Origin: Acidobacteriota bacterium
GTDB taxonomy: Bacteria > Acidobacteriota > Blastocatellia > Pyrinomonadales > Pyrinomonadaceae
DNA: 7,283 nt
Assembly: GCA_003222855.1 (NCBI GenBank)
Contig: QHXH01000188.1
Coordinates: forward strand, 1 to 7,283
Direction of reading: 5' to 3'
The notes beneath the pieces are model-generated. The model was not told where the DNA came from. It did no database searches and saw only the letters and a list, made by a program, of their open reading frames with translations. This document shows positions 1-6,746 of this stretch, in pieces; the first letter of the stretch is position 1; every line of letters starts with the position of its first letter. The translations under genes and the position numbers were made by a program.

Positions 1-1316
1 GCGAATCGTTCACGTTGCCGGTTGCGCGCGTTAATTACTCGCTGTCGAATGGCAGCTGAGTCTTCCGTCTCTGGGGGCGTGTCGCCTGTCAACTCCCGAA
101 ACTTCACCGCCGGAACGTCAATGTGAATGTCGATGCGATCAAGCAAGGGCCCGGAGATGCGCCCGACGTAACGCTGAATCTGCAAAGGCGTGCAGCGGCA
201 TTCGCGAGTCGGATCATTCCAGAATCCGCAAGGGCAGGGATTCATGGCGGCCGCGAGCATGAATGAAGCTGGGAAGGTCAAAGACATTGCGGCGCGACTG
301 ATCGTTACTTTCTGATCTTCAAGTGGCTGGCGCAGTACTTCCAGCACGCTGCGATCGAATTCCGGCAGCTCGTCGAGGAACAGCACGCCTTGGTGGGCCA
401 ATGAAACTTCGCCGGGGCGCGGCAATGCGCCGCCGCCAATCAAACCCGCGTCGCTGATGGTGTGATGAGGTGATCGAAACGGGCGGTGGGTGAGCAAACC
501 TGATCGTCCCGTTAGTCCCGCAACGGAATGAATCTTCGTCAGTTCAAGAGCCGCTTCGAATTCCAGGGGCGGCAAGATCGTTGGCAACCGCTTCGTCAGC
601 ATTGTCTTGCCGGATCCGGGCGGACCAATCAGCAAAATGTTGTGACCGCCGGCGGTGGCGACTTCCAATGCTCGTTTCGCGGCTTGCTGACCGCGCACCT
701 CGCGAAAGTCGACGCTGTAGTGATCGTCGTGAATCAGAATCTCCGCAAGGTCGACACGGACTGGAGTGGGCGGATTTTCCGATCGGATCGCAGCGATGAG
801 GTCGACAGCGTTCCGCAAATCGGAAACCGGGTAAACGTTAATGCCGGACACAACGGCGGCTTCTTTCGCATTTTCATCTGGTAACAAGAGGTGCCTGGTT
901 TGCGACTCTCGCGCGCGCAACGCAATGGGTAATGCTCCGCGAATGGGCCGGACCCGGCCGTCAAGCGAGAGCTCGCCGACCGATAAGATGTCCGTCAGGT
1001 GCTCCGCATCGGCGAGGTCACCGTTTGCTCCGAGTATCCCGAGCGCAATTGGAAGATCGAAACTTGCTCCTTCCTTGCGCACGTCGGCCGGTGCCAGATT
1101 GATCGTCGTCTTATGAAAGGGGAAAAAGAAAGCGCTGTTGTTTATGGCGGCGCGAATGCGCTCGCGCGATTCACGCACTGCAAGATCAGGCAAACCGACA
1201 ATGATTACCGTTGCCGGCGTGTCGGTTTCATTTCTAATCGGTGTGAGATCGACTTCAACATCGACCAGATTCGCGTCGATGCCGTAAACAGCGGCGGATT
1301 GCGTGCGGAAGAGCAT
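1..1316 (-). CDS. comM: ComM/YifB-family Mg-chelatase-like AAA+ ATPase, C-terminus cut by window edge
   Basis: The frame is open from an ATG at 1316 to the left edge: 438 residues with no stop. The family is usually about 500-510 residues, so about 70 C-terminal residues are missing. Residues 1-170 match the N-terminal ChlI-like domain (IIVGLPDLAVRESRERIRAA at 38-57, INLAPADVRKEGASFDLPIA at 72-91). The AAA+ module follows, with Walker A GPPGSGKT at 231-238, the RSPHHTISDAGLIGGG stretch at 281-296, and Walker B VLFLDE at 311-316. The family's cysteine cluster is present (C361, C363, C373, C375), then GPLLDRIDIH at 389-398. Members described as ComM are hexameric helicases that promote branch migration of incoming DNA during natural transformation; that role is inferred here from family membership. 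ATG 1316 is the first start after an in-frame TGA and gives the normal family N-terminus. I see no Shine-Dalgarno before it. No competence genes are visible nearby, so the physiological role remains open. Confidence 0.93.
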   Translation of the reverse strand, partial: MLFRTQSAAVYGIDANLVDVEVDLTPIRNETDTPATVIIVGLPDLAVRESRERIRAAINNSAFFFPFHKTTINLAPADVRKEGASFDLPIALGILGANGDLADAEHLTDILSVGELSLDGRVRPIRGALPIALRARESQTRHLLLPDENAKEAAVVSGINVYPVSDLRNAVDLIAAIRSENPPTPVRVDLAEILIHDDHYSVDFREVRGQQAAKRALEVATAGGHNILLIGPPGSGKTMLTKRLPTILPPLEFEAALELTKIHSVAGLTGRSGLLTHRPFRSPHHTISDAGLIGGGALPRPGEVSLAHQGVLFLDELPEFDRSVLEVLRQPLEDQKVTISRAAMSLTFPASFMLAAAMNPCPCGFWNDPTRECRCTPLQIQRYVGRISGPLLDRIDIHIDVPAVKFRELTGDTPPETEDSAAIRQRVINARNRQRERF

Positions 1317-1333
1317 GTGAGGGTAAGAACAGA

Positions 1334-1363
1334 ATCAAATTCTCTTAACTCTAAAGTTGCCAA
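1334..1363 (-). promoter_or_regulatory. possible comM promoter
   Basis: On the minus strand, TTGGCA (1358-1363) and TTTGAT (1334-1339) are separated by 18 bases. They match the sigma70 -35 at five of six positions and the -10 at four of six. Transcription would start near 1327, leaving a leader of only about 10 bases without a Shine-Dalgarno before the ATG at 1316. This is a weak match in an AT-rich stretch; comM could instead be read through from mltD. Confidence 0.3.
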
Positions 1364-1392
1364 CGCCTTGTTACAGCGACGCCCTAAAGCGA

Positions 1393-1423
1393 GCAAGCGC
1401 GCCTCGAAGTGAAGCGCGCTTGC
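1393..1423 (-). terminator. 10-bp GC-rich hairpin downstream of mltD, probable terminator
   Basis: GCAAGCGCGC at 1393-1402 and GCGCGCTTGC at 1414-1423 are perfect inverted repeats with an 11-base loop. In the mltD transcript the hairpin lies about 50 bases past the stop codon. It is followed by TCGCTTTAGG, a poor U-tract, so termination may be leaky, or the hairpin may mainly protect the 3' end. It sits in the only gap between mltD and comM, which supports a transcript boundary there. Confidence 0.42.
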
Positions 1424-1475
1424 CAGTCAACGAAGCGGCGATCATAGCCGCGTATTTTTTGAAGTTAGGAAATAG

Positions 1476-3236
1476 CTATCTCCTTCGTGATCCTGAAGCA
1501 GCCGGTGCGGTCGCCGGCAGCTTAATCTCCTGGCCCGCTTGCAGCTCGACGTTTGGAGCAATTCCATTAAGTCGTGCGACTTCGTCAGCCGACATCTTGT
1601 GCGCGGCCGCAATTTTGGCAATCGTATCACCTTTGCGCGCGCGCACTTTGTTAAGGCCGGCAGCGTTCGAACTGTCGGACGGGTTTGTCGTACCGCGCCG
1701 CCAATTGGTCAACCGTAGATTGGTGTTGGGAACGACAAGCTTGGTCGTTGATTTCAAATCGACGCCGCTATTCATCGCTTGTAGCGTCGCGACGTTGACC
1801 CCGGTTCGGTTAGCAACCGATTGCAGCTCTTCACCGGGCGCAACTGAAATCACGCGCGCGGTATCACGATGGTCGGGTGACACTCGCTTCAGCAACGCGC
1901 TGAGTTGTTTCCCTTTACCAGCCGGCACGCGAATGTTGTAAGACTCGCCGCGCGGCGTGGTATCCCGGCGCAGTTCCGGATTCAGCGATTGGATGTAATC
2001 GACACTGGTGTCGGTGATATCGGCAATCAGGCGCAGGCTGGTCGCAGACTGGACCGGAATGGTCTCGAAAGACATAGGCGCTTCGGGACGAACACCATGG
2101 AATCCGTATTTTTCAGGATTCTTCGCAATCATGATTACCGCAAGAATATTCGGAACATAGTTCCTCGTTTCTTGCGCGATGTATGGATAAATCTTCCAGT
2201 AATTCGCTTCGCCCGCACGCGAAATGGCACGATCGACGTTGAGGGCGCCAGTGTTATAAGCAGCCATCGCGAGCAGCCAATCGCCGTTGTAACGTCTGGC
2301 CAAATCCTTCAGATAATGAGCGGACGCGGCGGTCGGCTTTTCAATGCCGTTTCGCTCATCCACCCAGGCAGTCTGTTTCAAACCGTATTGGGCGCCGGAG
2401 CTGGGCACGAACTGCCACAGGCCGGATGCCGCAGCCCACGAACGAGCTTTCGGACTCCAGGCACTCTCAACCTGGCCTAACCAGGTAATGTCCTCGGGCA
2501 CGCCTTCACGACGAAATGTGTCACGGGCAATCTTCATGAAACGGCCCGAGCGGCGCAGCCCGGCTTCCATCGTGGAACGGCCGCGACCCTGGTAGTAATT
2601 GATGTACTGCTGAATCAGCGGATTGATCGTGAAGTTAAAGTCCAGCGCATTCTTGGCTTGTTCGAGTTGCGCAATATCGGATTCAGAAACTTTCTTCTCA
2701 CTATCGGTGAGAATCAGTTTGCTTAGTGGATCGAGCGGAGAAGGATCGAAGCCCTGCTGGCGGAAACCAATTTGAACTTGCCTGGGCTGCTGAAGCTTGG
2801 CAACCTGCTCAACTTTGTCGGATTTAGCCGTCGCAGCATCCTGCGCGATAACCGGCGCAGCAGTTTGCTGGGGTTGCTGTTGGAGGACGGGCACCTCTTC
2901 GCGATAGATGCGCTCGACCAACTCAAGATAAAACTTTTGCAGTTTCTGATTAGCGCGCACGTCCATTCCGGACATGAGAATCTCGTCCACCGCCTTGTCG
3001 AAATCCGAACGAGCGGCGTCACGCTTATTGTCTTCGAGATTTAGTTTGCCTTGTTTGAAGTAGGCTTCAGCGCGCTCAATCACTTGATCGACGCGTGGCT
3101 GGGCCTTCTGAACTTCATCCGGAATATCACGAGCGGAAGAGACGCCTAGTCCCTGGGCTTGAATGATTGCGGGGTAAAAAAGAGTTCCGGCGGCAAACAG
3201 GGCACCTAGAGCTAAACCAAGACGGGTACGGGTCAT
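1476..3236 (-). CDS. mltD: secreted lytic murein transglycosylase with SLT domain and three LysM-type repeats (MltD-like)
   Basis: 586 residues from ATG 3236. Residues 1-27 form a Sec signal peptide (basic MTRTR, hydrophobic core, likely cut after IQA). No cysteine follows the signal and I see none in the protein, so it is not a lipoprotein, unlike E. coli MltD. Residues 47-86 look like a TPR-type helical pair, followed by a Gln/Ala-rich linker near 115-140. The SLT domain spans about 235-360: catalytic Glu257 in GQVESAW, SGLWQF near 271-276, AAYNTG at 325-330, and ETRNYVPNILA. Three C-terminal LysM-type repeats follow at about 393-438 (divergent), 460-503 and 529-574. The enzyme should cleave the MurNAc-GlcNAc bond to give 1,6-anhydro ends, with LysM repeats holding glycan. 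The frame stays open upstream to an ATG at 3308, but that would put 24 polar residues before the signal peptide. AGAGGAGAA at 3246-3254 supports the 3236 start, or the adjoining in-frame TTG at 3239. The gene has its own promoter and is separate from lon. Confidence 0.93.
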   Translation of the reverse strand: MTRTRLGLALGALFAAGTLFYPAIIQAQGLGVSSARDIPDEVQKAQPRVDQVIERAEAYFKQGKLNLEDNKRDAARSDFDKAVDEILMSGMDVRANQKLQKFYLELVERIYREEVPVLQQQPQQTAAPVIAQDAATAKSDKVEQVAKLQQPRQVQIGFRQQGFDPSPLDPLSKLILTDSEKKVSESDIAQLEQAKNALDFNFTINPLIQQYINYYQGRGRSTMEAGLRRSGRFMKIARDTFRREGVPEDITWLGQVESAWSPKARSWAAASGLWQFVPSSGAQYGLKQTAWVDERNGIEKPTAASAHYLKDLARRYNGDWLLAMAAYNTGALNVDRAISRAGEANYWKIYPYIAQETRNYVPNILAVIMIAKNPEKYGFHGVRPEAPMSFETIPVQSATSLRLIADITDTSVDYIQSLNPELRRDTTPRGESYNIRVPAGKGKQLSALLKRVSPDHRDTARVISVAPGEELQSVANRTGVNVATLQAMNSGVDLKSTTKLVVPNTNLRLTNWRRGTTNPSDSSNAAGLNKVRARKGDTIAKIAAAHKMSADEVARLNGIAPNVELQAGQEIKLPATAPAASGSRRR

Positions 3237-3245
3237 CAATCGCTG

Positions 3246-3254
3246 TTCTCCTCT
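3246..3254 (-). promoter_or_regulatory. mltD ribosome binding site that decides the start
   Basis: AGAGGAGAA on the minus strand is a strong Shine-Dalgarno. GGAG (3248-3251) lies 8 bases before an in-frame TTG (3237-3239) and 11 bases before the ATG next to it (3234-3236). Either start gives the same signal peptide to within one residue. The site lies downstream of the alternative ATG at 3308 and so argues against that longer start. Confidence 0.7.
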
Positions 3255-3328
3255 GTTATTGCTGGGCGAATCCACGACTGCGACTTCCACCGAGTCGCGC
3301 TGCGGCATTCACTACTAGTAAAACAATA

Positions 3329-3372
3329 CGGAACGTGGAGAAGTTCCGAATTTGTGGCTGAAAATCAGCCAC
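3329..3372 (-). promoter_or_regulatory. two tandem hairpins in the mltD 5' leader
   Basis: GTGGCTGA (3354-3361) and TCAGCCAC (3365-3372) form a perfect 8-bp stem with a 3-base loop. CGGAAC (3329-3334) and GTTCCG (3343-3348) form a perfect 6-bp stem with an 8-base loop. In a transcript starting from the promoter at 3383-3411, the first hairpin begins within about 5 bases of the 5' end. That position fits an mRNA-stabilising 5' stem; a DNA operator for a dimeric repressor just after the start site is an alternative. Neither hairpin is followed by a U-tract, so this is not an obvious attenuator, and I recognise no riboswitch class. Confidence 0.5.
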
Positions 3373-3382
3373 TTGAGTCGCG

Positions 3383-3411
3383 AGGTTATCACACGGGTCG
3401 GGGGGTGTCAA
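3383..3411 (-). promoter_or_regulatory. sigma70-type promoter for mltD
   Basis: On the minus strand a consensus -35 TTGACA (3406-3411) is followed, after the optimal 17 bases, by TAACCT (3383-3388). TAACCT keeps the three most conserved -10 bases: T1, A2 and T6. An overlapping GATAAC gives a four-of-six match but only a 15-base spacer. The spacer carries a run of six C. Transcription should start near 3376-3378, giving a leader of about 140 bases before the mltD start. It is the clearest promoter in the window. Confidence 0.62.
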
Positions 3412-3564
3412 ACCATTTTAGCCCGCCAAAAACGGCCTCGGCGAGTTATTTCCAGCCTTTAAGTAGATGCCTGAGGACTGGTTAAGTTGCCCATTAATTT
3501 TGTGGCAGCGTCGAACGATATCAATTCACGTCGCCAGAGCCTGTAACTGCCGCGGGCGCCATTC

Positions 3565-6015
3565 TCACACATTTCGCCCGCTTGCGGCTTGAGGCAAACG
3601 AGCTGGTCGCCCGCTCGCGCCAACGGCGGGGGCAATCCTTTCTTTTAAAGCTTCGCGAAATACCTGTCGCATGTTTTCGACAAAGACGAACTGTATGTCT
3701 TTGAAGGGTTCTTTCGGCACTTCATCAAGGTCGCGGCGATTTTGAGCAGGAAGAATGATTTTCGTGACGCGCGCGCGGCGGGCAGCCAGCATCTTTTCTT
3801 TAATCCCGCCCACGGGTAGAACATTCCCGCGCAAAGTAATCTCGCCCGTCATCGCAACATCTTTTCGCACCGGCCGTTCTGACAATGCCGAAACCAGCGC
3901 CGTCGCCAGCGTTATGCCGGCGGAAGGTCCATCCTTCGGGATCGCTCCTTCAGGAATGTGAATGTGCATATCGTAGGTGTTGAAGTCCTCAGGATCTATT
4001 TGAAGTTCTTTGGCGCGAGACTTGGCGTATGAATAGGCGGCCTGCGCCGATTCGCGCATCACTTCGCCCAGCTGTCCGGTTAAGACGAGATTACCTTTGC
4101 CTTTCATGCGCAGCGCTTCGACGAACAATACGTCGCCGCCGACAGCGGTCCATGCAAGGCCGGTGGCGACGCCGATCTGATCTTTCTTCAACACTTCTTC
4201 CGGAATAATTTTCGGCGCACCGAGAAACTCGTGCAGATTGTTTGCCGACACGCGCACCGCGCCTTGCGCGCCCTCGCCGATACGACGGGCGACTTTGCGA
4301 CAGATGGATGCGATTTCTCGTTCCAATTGACGCAGTCCGGCTTCCTGTGTGTAGCGCTGAATCATCGCCAGCAGCGCCGATCGCGAAATGTTGAGGTTGC
4401 GCGCCGTGATGCCGTTTTCTTCCATCTGTTTTGGGAGCAAGTGCCGCCGGGCAATCTCGAGTTTTTCTTCTTCCGTATATCCGGCCAGCCTGATCACTTC
4501 CATGCGATCTCGCAACGCCGATTGGACCGTGTCGAGAATGTTGGCGGTCGTCATGAAAATGACGTTCGACAGATCGAACGAGACGCCCAAATAGTTATCG
4601 CGAAAACTGTAGTTCTGCTCAGGGTCGAGGACTTCCAGCAAAGCCGATGACGGATCACCGCGGAAATCAGCCCCAACCTTGTCGATTTCGTCGAGCATGA
4701 TCAGGGGATTATTCGTGCCGGCTTGCTGAATCGCTTGAATGATTCTGCCGGGCATCGCCCCAACGTAGGTCCGCCGATGGCCACGAATTTCTGCTTCGTC
4801 GTGCACCCCGCCAAGGCTCAGGCGCATGAATTTGCGGCCTAATACGCGCGCAACGGATCTCCCCAGACTCGTCTTGCCGACGCCCGGTGGTCCAACCAAA
4901 CATAGAATCGGCCCCTTTGGCTTCTCTTTCAGTTTGCGCACGGCCAGCGCTTCGACGATGCGCTCTTTTACTTTTTCGAGACCGTAGTGATCTTCATTAA
5001 GAATTTTTTCTGCCTTGTGAAGATCGAGATTGTCTTTCGAAGATTTTGACCATGGCAGATCGGTCATGATCTCCATCCAATTGCGCAGTGTCGCCGTTTC
5101 AGCTGCATCCGGGTGCATGCGCTCGAGCTTTTTCAGTTGGCGCAGGGCTTCGTCTTCGGCGGGCTTGGGCATTTTTGCCGTTTCGATCTTTTCACGAAAC
5201 TGCTGCACTTCTTCGGCGAGTTCGTTTCCTTCACCGAGTTCGGTTTGAATAGCCTTCATCTGCTGCCGCAGATAGAACTCGCGTTGCGATCGATCGATGT
5301 CGGCGCGCGCCTGGGTATTGATTTCCTGTTGGACCGTCAGGACTTCAATTTCCTTGTTCAGAATGTCGTTAACGCGACGCAGACGCGCCGTCGTATCGGC
5401 AATTTCCAGTACTGACTGGGCATCTTCAACTTTCAATTCGAGATTCGAAGCAGAAAGATCAGCGAGCCGCCCGGCGTCGTCGAGATTCGCGATGATGGCC
5501 ATCACTTCAGGCGAAATGTTCTTGCCAAGATTCGCGGCCTTTTCCATCGAAGCGCGCACGTTGCGCATCAGGGCTTCAACTTCGAGCGAACGCTCTGGCG
5601 CTCCTTCTTCGGTCATAACCTGCAAATGCGCGTGCAGGCATTCGCCCTCGGAGTTCACGGATTCAACCTGTGCGCGCGAAACGCCTTGCACCAAAATGCG
5701 AATACGTCCATCGGGGAGCTTCAACATCCTCATGATCACCGCAACGGTGCCCACCTTATATAGATCGTCCTGCTGCGGTTCTTCCTTATCCAAATCTTTC
5801 TGACAGGTGAGAAGAATCATGCGGTGCTCGCCAAGCGCCTCATCGACCGCACGAATGGATTTTTCGCGCGAGACGAACAGCGGCACGATCATGAACGGAT
5901 AGATCACGATGTCGCGCAGCGGCAGCAGCGGCAATTCGGTTGGAATTTGTAGCTGTAGCTCAGACTCGGGCGGCTCAAGCGCCACGGAAATGTCGTCGTT
6001 GATGTTTTCTGCCAT
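3565..6015 (-). CDS. lon: ATP-dependent serine protease Lon (LonA type)
   Basis: 816 residues from ATG 6015, slightly longer than E. coli Lon (784). The N-terminal substrate-binding LON domain covers about 25-225 (LPLLPLRDIVIYPFMIVPLF at 28-47), then a coiled helical region rich in Glu, Lys and Gln to about 330. The AAA+ module has Walker A GPPGVGKT at 375-382, Walker B LIMLDEID at 438-445, sensor-1 Asn492 and sensor-2 Arg562 (GLRQLER). The protease domain carries catalytic Ser698 in PKDGPSAG and Lys741 in GGIKEKM, 43 residues apart as in E. coli. All key residues are intact. Lon degrades misfolded and some regulatory proteins in the cytoplasm using ATP. A basic, Ala-rich tail of about 25 residues follows the protease domain. 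An in-frame TTG at 6024 is an alternative start, but TTTGGA just before ATG 6015 is a better, though weak, Shine-Dalgarno. It follows hsp20 by 12 bases and is probably cotranscribed with it. Confidence 0.97.
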   Translation of the reverse strand: MAENINDDISVALEPPESELQLQIPTELPLLPLRDIVIYPFMIVPLFVSREKSIRAVDEALGEHRMILLTCQKDLDKEEPQQDDLYKVGTVAVIMRMLKLPDGRIRILVQGVSRAQVESVNSEGECLHAHLQVMTEEGAPERSLEVEALMRNVRASMEKAANLGKNISPEVMAIIANLDDAGRLADLSASNLELKVEDAQSVLEIADTTARLRRVNDILNKEIEVLTVQQEINTQARADIDRSQREFYLRQQMKAIQTELGEGNELAEEVQQFREKIETAKMPKPAEDEALRQLKKLERMHPDAAETATLRNWMEIMTDLPWSKSSKDNLDLHKAEKILNEDHYGLEKVKERIVEALAVRKLKEKPKGPILCLVGPPGVGKTSLGRSVARVLGRKFMRLSLGGVHDEAEIRGHRRTYVGAMPGRIIQAIQQAGTNNPLIMLDEIDKVGADFRGDPSSALLEVLDPEQNYSFRDNYLGVSFDLSNVIFMTTANILDTVQSALRDRMEVIRLAGYTEEEKLEIARRHLLPKQMEENGITARNLNISRSALLAMIQRYTQEAGLRQLEREIASICRKVARRIGEGAQGAVRVSANNLHEFLGAPKIIPEEVLKKDQIGVATGLAWTAVGGDVLFVEALRMKGKGNLVLTGQLGEVMRESAQAAYSYAKSRAKELQIDPEDFNTYDMHIHIPEGAIPKDGPSAGITLATALVSALSERPVRKDVAMTGEITLRGNVLPVGGIKEKMLAARRARVTKIILPAQNRRDLDEVPKEPFKDIQFVFVENMRQVFREALKERIAPAVGASGRPARLPQAASGRNV

Positions 6016-6027
6016 TTTTTCCAAATA

Positions 6028-6501
6028 CTATTTCGGGGACTCTATTTCTTTAATCGGGACTCTGTATTCCGAGCCGCGCCGATCCTTAATCTTCGGCAAT
6101 TGAATCAGCAATACGCCATCTTTCAGCTCGGCCCTGGTATCTTTCACACTGATTGTCCAGCGCAACGGCACGACGCGGCTGAAACGCCCATAGTTTCGCT
6201 CGGAACAAAGATGCGACATAATTTTTTGCCGCGGGTTGCGCTTTTTTTTCTCTCCATAAATACGAATCTTATCGCTGTTCAAGGCAATCTTGATTTGATT
6301 CGCCGTCACGCCGGCGAGTTCGATGCGAATGCATACCGCGTCTGCCGTTTCGCAAACATCGGCCGGCGGTTTAAAAGCGGCGAGCGGCGTTACTTCCGCC
6401 TCCGCGGCTTCATGCAGAACGGAATACAACTTACCAATGCGCTCAGTCAGTCGCTTTAACTCGATTCGTTCGAGACCTGCTGCGCCCACGCTCTTTACCA
6501 T
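6028..6501 (-). CDS. Hsp20/alpha-crystallin family small heat shock protein
   Basis: 157 residues. The N-terminal 44 residues include an amphipathic helix rich in Arg, Glu and Leu (about 11-34). The alpha-crystallin domain runs from about 45 to 137: ELAGVTANQIKIALNSDKIRIYGEKKK, a basic linker, SERNYGRFSRVVPL, and the signature AELKDGVLLIQLPK at 124-137 with its GVL core at 129-131. A short tail holds VPI at 148-150, matching the I/V-x-I/V motif that docks between dimers. Three cysteines (50, 57, 99) lie in the domain. Small Hsps are ATP-independent holdases in the cytoplasm; placed just before lon, this one likely feeds or protects Lon substrates (inference). The frame is open upstream to 6558, but ATG 6501 is preferred: GAAGG ends 7 bases before it, and it lies 2 bases after the stop of the preceding gene (TAGAGATG). 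I see no CIRCE element or dedicated heat shock promoter upstream. Confidence 0.93.
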   Translation of the reverse strand: MVKSVGAAGLERIELKRLTERIGKLYSVLHEAAEAEVTPLAAFKPPADVCETADAVCIRIELAGVTANQIKIALNSDKIRIYGEKKKRNPRQKIMSHLCSERNYGRFSRVVPLRWTISVKDTRAELKDGVLLIQLPKIKDRRGSEYRVPIKEIESPK

Positions 6502-6503
6502 CT

Positions 6504-6722
6504 CTAGGCCTTCAGTCGTTTTACGCGCATCCACCGGCGCACAGCCACCAATGACCAAATCAACTCAATGACTCCGAACGGCCACGCCCCCTGAAAAAAG
6601 CCATAAAGCGACGCCAGTAAACACGCGAGTGCGAATGCAACGATGAACCAGTGGCTGCGGTCTTCGAGAGCATAGCAAATCAACATTGCCGAAACCGCAA
6701 ATAAGCCAAAGAGCGTGAGCAT
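6504..6722 (-). CDS. small membrane protein of unknown function
   Basis: 72 residues, not assigned to a named family. Hydrophobic segments lie at about 2-18 and 24-42, with a third shorter one at 46-60 after the turn FFQGAWPFG (42-50). The C-terminus is strongly basic (RRWMRVKRLKA), which suggests a cytoplasmic C-terminal end. The arrangement YALEDRS, then a helix, YGFFQGAWPFGVIELIW and RRW looks like that of a conserved short hypothetical protein, but I cannot name it. It starts 24 bases after the nrdR stop and ends 2 bases before the hsp20 ATG. GAGTGG six bases before its ATG is a weak Shine-Dalgarno. Tight packing and good membrane topology support this frame over an overlapping one whose ATG at 6750 overlaps the nrdR stop. 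A role in envelope stress alongside Hsp20 and Lon is possible but unsupported. Confidence 0.72.
   Translation of the reverse strand: MLTLFGLFAVSAMLICYALEDRSHWFIVAFALACLLASLYGFFQGAWPFGVIELIWSLVAVRRWMRVKRLKA
6509..6513 (-). promoter_or_regulatory. hsp20 ribosome binding site inside the preceding gene
   Basis: GAAGG on the minus strand lies within the last codons of the 72-residue membrane protein gene, 7 bases before the hsp20 ATG at 6501. Ribosomes finishing at the TAG (6504-6506) would uncover or reuse it, so the two genes are probably translationally coupled. It also decides the hsp20 start against longer in-frame alternatives. Confidence 0.65.
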
Positions 6723-6746
6723 TCAGAACCACTCGGAGTCCTGCCA

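Larger units (their letters stand above)
3237..3564. other. gene-free stretch between lon and mltD
   Basis: This 328-base stretch has no convincing coding frame on either strand. From right to left it holds the region just past the lon stop, where I find no clear terminator, then the mltD promoter, two leader hairpins and the mltD ribosome binding site. Nothing recognisable was seen at 3412-3564 apart from short GC-rich inverted repeats of about 4-5 bp. Confidence 0.7.

Noticed and set aside
1..1316. Suspicion that comM is broken, since no closed minus-strand frame spans it
   Set aside because: Reading the minus strand from 1316 gives 438 uninterrupted codons to the window edge with all motifs in one frame. 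The gene is merely cut by the window.
1357..1941. 194-residue plus-strand open frame
   Set aside because: It lies antisense to the C-terminal LysM part of mltD, where the minus-strand protein is clearly real. The translation shows no recognisable domain and looks like a shadow of the other strand.
1905..2480. 191-residue plus-strand open frame
   Set aside because: It is antisense to the SLT domain of mltD, has no domain or credible start context, and mirrors the codon pattern of the real gene.
3237..3308. Longer mltD start at ATG 3308
   Set aside because: It would place 24 polar residues before an evident signal peptide, and the strong Shine-Dalgarno at 3246-3254 lies downstream of it.
3425..3460. 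Terminator for lon around a GCCGTTTTTGGC stretch
   Set aside because: The stem is only 3-4 bp and the T run falls in the loop, not after the stem, so it does not look like an intrinsic terminator.
5297..5803. 168-residue plus-strand open frame
   Set aside because: Antisense to the Lon N-terminal domain, rich in Ser and Arg as expected for a shadow frame, with no recognisable motif.
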